Shown here in pieces: positions 58,749 through 64,000 of a stretch of 64,000 bases of DNA. The notes beneath the pieces were generated by a model. The model was given only the letters and a program-made list of their open reading frames with translations, ran no database searches and was not told the DNA's origin. This DNA comes from Actinosynnema pretiosum. Lineage in GTDB: Bacteria > Actinomycetota > Actinomycetes > Mycobacteriales > Pseudonocardiaceae. The DNA lies in contig NZ_JAMTCF010000006.1 in the NCBI RefSeq assembly GCF_024171695.1, positions 372,001 through 436,000 on the forward strand, in the 5' to 3' direction. The position numbers were made by a program, and so were the translations under genes. Numbering within the stretch: the stretch's first letter is position 1; every line of letters begins with the position of its first letter.

Positions 58749-60095
58749 CTACGACGCGGCGCAGCTCAGCGTCGGCGCGGTGTTCGCGCCGCGCGTCGTG
58801 CCGAGGAAGCCGAACGCGGTGCTCGCGCCCGCCGCCAGCGACCCGTTGTAGGAGGCGTTGCGCGCGGTCACGTTCGCGCCGGACGAGGTGACGTCGGCGT
58901 TCCACGCGTTGCTCACGGTCTGGCCGTCCGCGAACGTCCAGGTGACCGTCCAGGACTTGATCGCCCTGGTCCCGGCCGTGACCCGCACCTCGGCCTGGAA
59001 CCCGCCCTGCCACTGACCGGTGGTGGTGTAGCTCGCGGTGCAGGCGCCGGTGGGCGGCGGGGTGGTCGTGGTCGTCGTGGTGGTGGTCGTCGTGGTGGTG
59101 CTGGTGGGCTGGTTGCCGCCGCCGTAGATCGACGCCTCGCGCGAGGTGGCCTTGATCCCGTTGGCCCCGTTGAAGATGCGCTGGCCCCAGGTGGTCAGCC
59201 TGGTCGGGTCGAAGTCGGTGGCCATGTCCAGGATCGGGTCGGTGTTGCCGCTCCACGACCAGCCCAGGTAGCCCATCCCCCTGGCCTGCGCCTGGGCCAG
59301 GATGGTCTCATGGTCGACCTCGCCGGAGGCGAACTTCCAGCCGAACTCGCCGATCACCAGCGGCCACCCGTTGGCCTGGAAGCGGTCCAGGTAGTCGATG
59401 ATGCTGGCGGGGGTGTTGAACACCGCGTACATGTGGATGGACAGCACGGTGTTGCGCTGGGTGTCGGCGTCCAGGACGCGCTGCGCGTTGTCGCGCATGA
59501 CGTACTGCCAGTCCTGGCCCCAGTTCGGGCCGTCGACCATCAGCAGGTGCTGGAACCCGTTGGTCCGCATCTTCTTGACCGCGTTGACGGTCGCGTCGGT
59601 CCACTGGGCGGCGTTGGTGTTGCCGATCGGCTCGTTGCCGATGTTGATGACGACGTAGTCCTCCTGGCCGACCAGGGCGGACTTCTGGCTGATCCAGTAG
59701 TCGACCGCCTCGTCGAGCGAGGCCGCCGCGCCCTCCTCGCCGTACCCGGTGGTGTCGTGCACCTCCAGCACGCAGATCAGCTTGTTCTGCTTGCACAGCG
59801 CGATGACCTCGGCCGTGTCGCCGGACGGCCCCCACCGCTTGCCGCTGCCCAGCACCACGCGCACCGTGTTGGAGCCGAGCGCCTTGACGTCGGCGAACGA
59901 GCTGGTGCGGCCGGTGTACCAGACGTGCGGGTGGTTGACCCCGCGCATGACGAGCGGCTGGCCGTTGGCCTCCACGATCTTCGTTCCGCTGACGTGCAGG
60001 CCGACGGCGGCCTGCGCCTGCGGCGGTTGGGAGACGACCACGAGGCCGGCGATGGCCAGCAGTGTGGCGCCGAGCAAGGCGAATACCCTGGTCAT
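58749..60095 (-). CDS. Secreted GH5 endo-beta-1,4-mannanase-like enzyme with CBM2
   Basis: 448 aa. Signal peptide at about 1-29. The GH5 domain at about 30-325 starts with LHVSGTKIVEANGQPLVMRGVNHPHVWY, typical of subfamily 8 mannanases. The acid/base Glu is in INIGNEPIG and the nucleophile Glu in VIGEFGWKF; GWSWSGN ends the barrel. A poly-Thr linker leads to a C-terminal CBM2 (CTASYTTTGQWQGGF, WTVTWTF, NAWNADV, SYNGSLAAG). The ATG at 60095 is chosen at the signal peptide. Expected to cut mannan backbones outside the cell; it complements the GH5-like and ManD genes at 27.7-30.8 kb. Confidence 0.88.
   Translation of the reverse strand: MTRVFALLGATLLAIAGLVVVSQPPQAQAAVGLHVSGTKIVEANGQPLVMRGVNHPHVWYTGRTSSFADVKALGSNTVRVVLGSGKRWGPSGDTAEVIALCKQNKLICVLEVHDTTGYGEEGAAASLDEAVDYWISQKSALVGQEDYVVINIGNEPIGNTNAAQWTDATVNAVKKMRTNGFQHLLMVDGPNWGQDWQYVMRDNAQRVLDADTQRNTVLSIHMYAVFNTPASIIDYLDRFQANGWPLVIGEFGWKFASGEVDHETILAQAQARGMGYLGWSWSGNTDPILDMATDFDPTRLTTWGQRIFNGANGIKATSREASIYGGGNQPTSTTTTTTTTTTTTTPPPTGACTASYTTTGQWQGGFQAEVRVTAGTRAIKSWTVTWTFADGQTVSNAWNADVTSSGANVTARNASYNGSLAAGASTAFGFLGTTRGANTAPTLSCAAS
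59061..59105. repeat. GTGGTC microsatellite encoding the poly-Thr linker
   Basis: A run of GGT/CGT trinucleotides, within the mannanase gene, encodes 13 or more consecutive threonines between the catalytic and CBM2 domains. Such linkers are usually O-glycosylated and vary in length. Confidence 0.75.
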
Positions 60096-60265
60096 GACAG
60101 TGACCTCTGCGTTGAGGGGACCGTGACGCGGTCCGAGCATGGTTGGTGAACGGGGGTTCGACAACCCCGTCGAACGCTTCGAGCCGGACCGGGCCGGTTC
60201 GACGGCGAATCGACGCGGGGCCTTGCGCAACCAGCGCGGAAACCGTTGGGGCGCCGGGAATCCCA

Positions 60266-61093
60266 CTACCGGCGGGACAGCAGCGCCTCGGTGGCCTCGG
60301 CCAGGCGCGCGGCGGCGGCCGGGTCGAACATCGACTGGGACAGGTCGACCGGCTCACCCCGGTCGTCCACGGTCAGCCGCCGCTCCGGCGGGTTCTCCAC
60401 CCAGGTCAGGGGCAGCGCGACGGCCTGCTCGACGGAGCGCGCGGCGAACCGGGCGTAGAGCTTGACCAGGGCGCGCAGCGGCTGCGGGAACTGGTCGAGC
60501 GCGCCGGTGCGGGTGAAACCGGGGTGGTGCAGGACGTACTTGGCCCTGAGCCGGGGATCCGCGGCGGAGGAGACGGCCAGGAGGTCGTTGGCGCGCCCGG
60601 CCTGGAGCTGGGCGGTGAGGGGGTGGTAGCGCTCGCGGAGCTGGAGGTCGTCCCAGCGGATCCGGCCCCTGCGCACGCCGGGTCCGGCGATGTTGACCAC
60701 GAGCGGGTCGGGCGCGGCGGCCAGCAGCGGGGCGAGCTCGCGCGCGAGCAGGTAGCGGCTCAGGTAGTAGAGGGCGAAGGTCGCCTCCAGGCCTTCGGGC
60801 GTCTCGGCGCGCCGGAAGGACTGCCGGTTCGCGGTGAGCACGAGCGCGTCGACGCGGTCGTGCCCGGCGGCGATCCGCTCGGCCACCCGGCGGGTCTCGG
60901 CGGTGGAGGACAGGTCGGCGGGCAGGAAGGTGAGCGCGCCGCCACCGGCCGCTCGGGCGAGCTCGGCGGCCTTGCGCCCGCTGCGGCCGATGACGACGAC
61001 CGCGTCGCCCGCGCGGAGCCTGGCCAGCGCGATGGCCCGCCCCATGCCGTCGGTGCCGCCTGCGACGACGGTGGTCTTCCCGGTGCTGGTCAA
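60266..61093 (-). CDS. Atypical SDR family protein lacking YxxxK
   Basis: 275 aa. The Rossmann motif TVVAGGTDGMGRAIA is intact and PLVVNIAGPG is the expected strand before the active site. The position of YxxxK reads LQAGRANDLLA, so the catalytic Tyr and Lys are missing. The end pattern VKLYARFAARSVEQAVALPLTWVENPP is typical of SDRs of the retinol-dehydrogenase/protochlorophyllide-reductase branch. A TTG at 61093 with GAGAGG 8 nt upstream is the chosen start. It may be a non-catalytic nucleotide-binding protein or use different chemistry. It diverges from the LAL regulator gene. Confidence 0.78.
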   Translation of the reverse strand: MTSTGKTTVVAGGTDGMGRAIALARLRAGDAVVVIGRSGRKAAELARAAGGGALTFLPADLSSTAETRRVAERIAAGHDRVDALVLTANRQSFRRAETPEGLEATFALYYLSRYLLARELAPLLAAAPDPLVVNIAGPGVRRGRIRWDDLQLRERYHPLTAQLQAGRANDLLAVSSAADPRLRAKYVLHHPGFTRTGALDQFPQPLRALVKLYARFAARSVEQAVALPLTWVENPPERRLTVDDRGEPVDLSQSMFDPAAAARLAEATEALLSRR

Positions 61094-61245
61094 CGTGTTT
61101 CCTCTCCGGTGATCTCGTGCTCGCGAGGGGACGTTAGGCCGGGTGCGACGGGCCTCGGCACCCCCTGGCGCGCGCACCCCCTACCACTCCCCTACGCGGG
61201 TAGGCCGTTGTTACGCTCGGCGGTCGGGCAAGCGGTGGGAGCGGC

Positions 61246-64000
61246 GTGATCGATCGGGACGGCGAGCTCGGGCTGCTGCGGGAGGTCCTGGCGGGGGCGG
61301 CGCGGGGGCGCGGCGGGACGGCGCTGGTCACCGGACCGGTCGGCACGGGCAAGACCGCGCTGCTGGAGGCGTTCGCCGCGCTGGCGGCGCGGGGCGCGAC
61401 GGTGCTCACCGCGACCTGCGCCCCCGACGAGGCCGGGATGCCGTTCGGGGCGCTGGTGCAGGCCGCGCAGCTCGGCGGGATCGGGCAGGGGCACCTGGAC
61501 GCCATGGCGCGGCTGGTGGACGGCGGCGGCGAGTGCGTCGCCCTGCTCGGCGACACGAGTCCGGCCGGGGTCGAGCGGCTGGACCGGTTGTGCCAGCCGG
61601 TGCTGCACCACCTGTGGCTGGGTCTGGTGGAGCTGGCCGAGCGGCGACCGCTGGCGCTGGTGGTGGACGACGCGGACCTGGCGGACGGGTTCTCGTTGCG
61701 GGGCTTGGCCTTCCTGGCGCGGCGGGTGCGCGGGGCGCGGATCGCGCTGGTGCTGTCGGCCGGGCGCGCGGACGTGCTGGCGGCGGCGGGCGTGACCGGT
61801 GGGACGCGGGTGAGGTTGGGGCCGCTGTCGCGGGCGGGAGTCGTTGCCGCGCATGGGGAAGGGGCTTACGAGGCGAGTCGGGGCAACCCGCTGCTGGTGC
61901 GCGCGGTGGTGGACGACGGGGTGGGTGGGCCGGGCGAGGCGTTCGCGGAGGCGGTGCGGGCGCTGCTGCGCGGGTGCGGGCCGGAGGTGGCTGCGGTGGC
62001 GCGGGCGGTCGCGGTGCTCGGGGTGGGGGCGGGGGCGGGGGTGATGAGCGGGGCGGGACAAGCGGCCGGGAGTGGGGCGGCAGGCGGGGTGGCGTCGGTG
62101 GCCGGGACGGGGTCGGCAGGCGGGACAAGGCAGGCAGGCGAGGCAGGTCCGGTGAACGGACCGGAGCCGGTAGTCGGGACTGGACCGCTGGTCGGGGCGG
62201 GGTCGGCGGTGGGGCCGGGGGCGGGCGCCGGGACGGGGCTGGCGACCGGAGCAGGACCGGTGCCCGGTGCGGGGCTGGTGGCGGAGCTGGTCGGCGAGCC
62301 CTCGGACGTGGTCGCGGAGCGGCTGCGGGTGCTGGAGTCGGTCGGGTTGCTGGTGGACGGGGGTTTCGCGGTCGACGCGGGTCGGGCGGCGGCGCTGGAC
62401 GGGCTGGCCCCGGACGAGCGGGCCGGGTTGCGGCTGCGGGCGGCCGGGGTGTTGCGGCGCCGGGACGTGGACGGGGCGGCGGAGCTGCTGGTGGGCGCGG
62501 GTGAGGTCCTGCCGCTGCCGGACTGGGGCGCGCGGGTGCTGGTCGCGGCCGGGACTCGGGCGCTGCGGGAGGACCGGGTGGGGCGGGCGGTCGTGCTGCT
62601 GGAGCTGGCGCAGCGCGTGGCCCGGACGGGGCGGGAGCGGGTGTCGGCGCTGGCGCCGCTGGTCTCCGCGCGGCGTCGCGGCGATCAGGACGGGATCGGT
62701 CAGGACTGGATCGACCGGTTGGCGGTGGCCGGGCACGAGTGCGCGCCGGAGGACCTGCCTGCGGTGGTGCGGCACCTGGTCGCCGCCGGTCGCCTCGCCG
62801 AGGCCGCCGGGCTGGCCGAGCGCGCGGGCGACCCGGACCTCGACCTGTGGCTGGCCTGGACCGCCCCGGAGGCGGCGCCCCGGCGGGCCGCGCGGCCGGT
62901 GACCCAGGCGGGCCGGGTGTTCGCGGTCGTGCTGGGTGACGGCGACCCCGACGAGGGCGTCGGGCACGCCGAGCGGGCGCTGCGGGAGACCCCGCTCGGG
63001 GACGACTCGTGGGAGGTGCTGCTCGGCGTGCTGCGGGCGCTGGTCGACCTGGACCGGTGGGCGGTGGCGCTGCCGTGGTGCGAGGCGCTGCTGGCCGAGG
63101 CGCGGCGGCGCGGGGCGGGCGCGTGGGTGACCGGGTTGCTGGACGTGCGGGCCGCCATCGCGGTGCGGTCGGGCGATCTCCGGGCCTCGGCCGGGACGGG
63201 GGTGACCGGACCGCACGGGTTCGCCGGGCTGCGGCACCGGCTGGCCGAGGGCGCGCGGGACCTCGCCGACGGGCGGGCTCGGGCGGCGGTGGCGGTGCTG
63301 CGGGAGTGCGGGGAGCTGGCGGTGGCACGGGGCGTGGACGCGGCGGGCGCGCTGCCGTGGCGCACCGGGCTGGCCGAGGCGCTGCTCGCGACCGGGCGAA
63401 CGGAGGAGGCGCGCGGGTTGCTGCTGGAGCAGCTTGAACGGGCGCACGAGGGCAACCGGTGGGCGCGCGGCGTGGCGCTGCGGGTGCTGGCCGGGACGGT
63501 CCGGCCGGACGAGCGGCCCCGGCTGCTGACGCGGTCGGCGGCGCTGCTGCGGGCGAGCGGGGCCCGGTGGGAGGAGGCGCGCGCTGGCCGACCTCGGGGT
63601 GGCGCTCGGCCGGACCGGCGCGGCCGACCGGGCGCGGGCTGCGACGCGGCGGGCGTGGCTGCTGGCGGACGAGTGCGGCGCGTCCCTGCCAGGTGCCCCA
63701 CTGCCCGGTGCGCCGCTGTCCAGTACCCCGCTGTCCAGTGCGCCACTGCCCGGTACTCCACTGCCCGGTGCGGTTCGAACCAGCGCAGCCCCAGCCCTCC
63801 CCGGCAAGCCCCCGCCCGGCGTCGAAGCGGAACCCCCGCGCCGGGCGAAGCGTCCCGCGGACGTCGGCGAGCGGCTCAGCGAGGCCGAGCAGCGGGTCGC
63901 GGAGCTGGCCGCGACCGGGCGCCGCAACCACGACATCGCCCGCGAGCTGTCGATCACCGCGAGCACCGTGGAGCAGCACCTGACCCGCGCTTACCGCAAG
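61246..64000 (+). CDS. LuxR/LAL-type ATPase transcriptional regulator, frameshifted and cut by the right edge
   Basis: It starts at GTG 61246 (GGGAG upstream). The first 779 codons hold Walker A GPVGTGKTALLE, Walker B LALVVDDADL, an Ala/Gly-rich low-complexity insert (about 258-340) and a helical repeat region. At 63583 the reading frame breaks. Beyond it, the homologous frame (one base later) continues as LADLGVALGRTGAADRARAA, a Pro/Leu/Gly repeat, and the LuxR-type HTH (LAATGRRNHDIARELSITAS) up to the edge. The break lies in a gcgcgc tract and looks like loss of one GC unit. Either a sequencing error or a real mutation separating ATPase and DNA-binding parts. The 3' end is outside the window. 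Confidence 0.7.
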   Translation, partial: MIDRDGELGLLREVLAGAARGRGGTALVTGPVGTGKTALLEAFAALAARGATVLTATCAPDEAGMPFGALVQAAQLGGIGQGHLDAMARLVDGGGECVALLGDTSPAGVERLDRLCQPVLHHLWLGLVELAERRPLALVVDDADLADGFSLRGLAFLARRVRGARIALVLSAGRADVLAAAGVTGGTRVRLGPLSRAGVVAAHGEGAYEASRGNPLLVRAVVDDGVGGPGEAFAEAVRALLRGCGPEVAAVARAVAVLGVGAGAGVMSGAGQAAGSGAAGGVASVAGTGSAGGTRQAGEAGPVNGPEPVVGTGPLVGAGSAVGPGAGAGTGLATGAGPVPGAGLVAELVGEPSDVVAERLRVLESVGLLVDGGFAVDAGRAAALDGLAPDERAGLRLRAAGVLRRRDVDGAAELLVGAGEVLPLPDWGARVLVAAGTRALREDRVGRAVVLLELAQRVARTGRERVSALAPLVSARRRGDQDGIGQDWIDRLAVAGHECAPEDLPAVVRHLVAAGRLAEAAGLAERAGDPDLDLWLAWTAPEAAPRRAARPVTQAGRVFAVVLGDGDPDEGVGHAERALRETPLGDDSWEVLLGVLRALVDLDRWAVALPWCEALLAEARRRGAGAWVTGLLDVRAAIAVRSGDLRASAGTGVTGPHGFAGLRHRLAEGARDLADGRARAAVAVLRECGELAVARGVDAAGALPWRTGLAEALLATGRTEEARGLLLEQLERAHEGNRWARGVALRVLAGTVRPDERPRLLTRSAALLRASGARWEEARAGRPRGGARPDRRGRPGAGCDAAGVAAGGRVRRVPARCPTARCAAVQYPAVQCATARYSTARCGSNQRSPSPPRQAPARRRSGTPAPGEASRGRRRAAQRGRAAGRGAGRDRAPQPRHRPRAVDHREHRGAAPDPRLPQ
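63685..63775 (+). repeat. 15-bp tandem repeat in the regulator gene
   Basis: Five or six copies of a 15-bp unit (ccactgcccggtgcg / ccgctgtccagtacc) encode P-L-P-G-A / P-L-S-S-T pentapeptides in the post-shift frame, just upstream of the LuxR HTH. The multiple-of-three unit keeps the frame when copy number changes. Confidence 0.7.

Noticed and set aside
59061..59105. Short regular repeats as a possible CRISPR array
   Set aside because: Trinucleotide microsatellite inside a poly-Thr linker; no spacers. The 30-bp repeat at 31-240 also lacks unique spacers. No CRISPR array or cas gene was seen.
61192..63966. Open frame of over 900 residues on the minus strand
   Set aside because: Antisense shadow of the LAL regulator gene, whose own frame has Walker motifs and the LuxR HTH.
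1..64000. tRNA or rRNA genes, transposases, integrase or att sites
   Set aside because: No cloverleaf-type sequence, rRNA block or mobile-element protein was recognised on either strand. A tRNA scan would be needed to exclude degenerate cases.

Overview
The window is very GC-rich DNA with strong third-position GC, frequent GTG starts and four-base ATGA/GTGA gene overlaps. This is typical of a filamentous actinomycete; an Actinosynnema/Saccharothrix-type Pseudonocardiaceae is the best guess, inferred from style rather than from a marker gene. No rRNA, tRNA, CRISPR array, transposase or phage gene was seen. One stretch (about 33.2-36.8 kb) is visibly lower in GC and looks acquired.

Layout. (1) 0.3-12.8 kb: two divergent copies of an enediyne-type UnbV-UnbU pair (FG-GAP/ASPIC protein plus RnfD-like membrane protein). 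The left copy continues into a stand-alone malonyl-type acyltransferase and a flavin reductase, all overlapping by 4 bp. Between the two pairs lies a four-gene operon for a 4-coumarate-CoA ligase-like enzyme, a hydroxycinnamoyl-CoA hydratase/lyase-like enzyme, a DUF899 protein and an SDR. No enediyne PKS (PKSE) or UnbL is in the window. (2) 12.9-20.9 kb: an AraC regulator, a roughly 1 kb non-coding stretch, a His-rich membrane protein, a repeat-rich membrane protein, an FAD/NAD(P)-binding protein and an orphan PEP-utilising-enzyme-like protein. (3) 20.9-26.3 kb: a two-subunit molybdenum hydroxylase, a polysaccharide-lyase-like secreted protein, an Mrr-type nuclease and a secreted protein. (4) 26.6-33.2 kb: a carbohydrate locus with a LacI regulator, a GH5-like hydrolase, D-mannonate dehydratase, a lipoprotein and a CE15 glucuronoyl esterase with CBM2.

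(5) 33.3-36.8 kb: a divergent pair made of a STAND/NB-ARC-TPR protein with an N-terminal RHIM-like amyloid motif and a TIR protein of the CAP12/Pycsar type. This is a candidate immune module. (6) 36.8-41.2 kb: an FAD monooxygenase, a SgcJ-like lipoprotein and a two-component system. (7) 41.5-44.3 kb: an ESX/WXG-type protein with a large proline-rich polymorphic toxin whose C-terminus has the residue pattern of CD38-like ADP-ribosyl cyclases. (8) 44.8-48.7 kb: a TerY-P triad (vWA, PP2C, Ser/Thr kinase with coiled coils and HhH). (9) 48.9-54 kb: a pirin, a beta-lactamase-like serine hydrolase, a membrane protein with its winged-helix regulator, and an alpha/beta hydrolase. (10) 54-61 kb: four tandem secreted proteins, each an SdrD-B-like domain plus ricin-type lectin, then a GH5 mannanase with CBM2 and an atypical SDR. 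(11) 61.2 kb to the end: a LuxR/LAL-type ATPase regulator carrying a frameshift and cut by the window edge.

How the parts may work together. The mannanase, the GH5-like hydrolase, mannonate dehydratase, CE15 esterase and lectins suggest plant hemicellulose use. The Unb pairs, acyltransferase, flavin reductase and hydroxycinnamate enzymes suggest a redox or natural-product pathway acting on phenylpropanoid units, which I could not match to a described cluster. Operon structure and motifs are read directly from sequence. Family names come from recognition without database searches. Pathway statements are inference.
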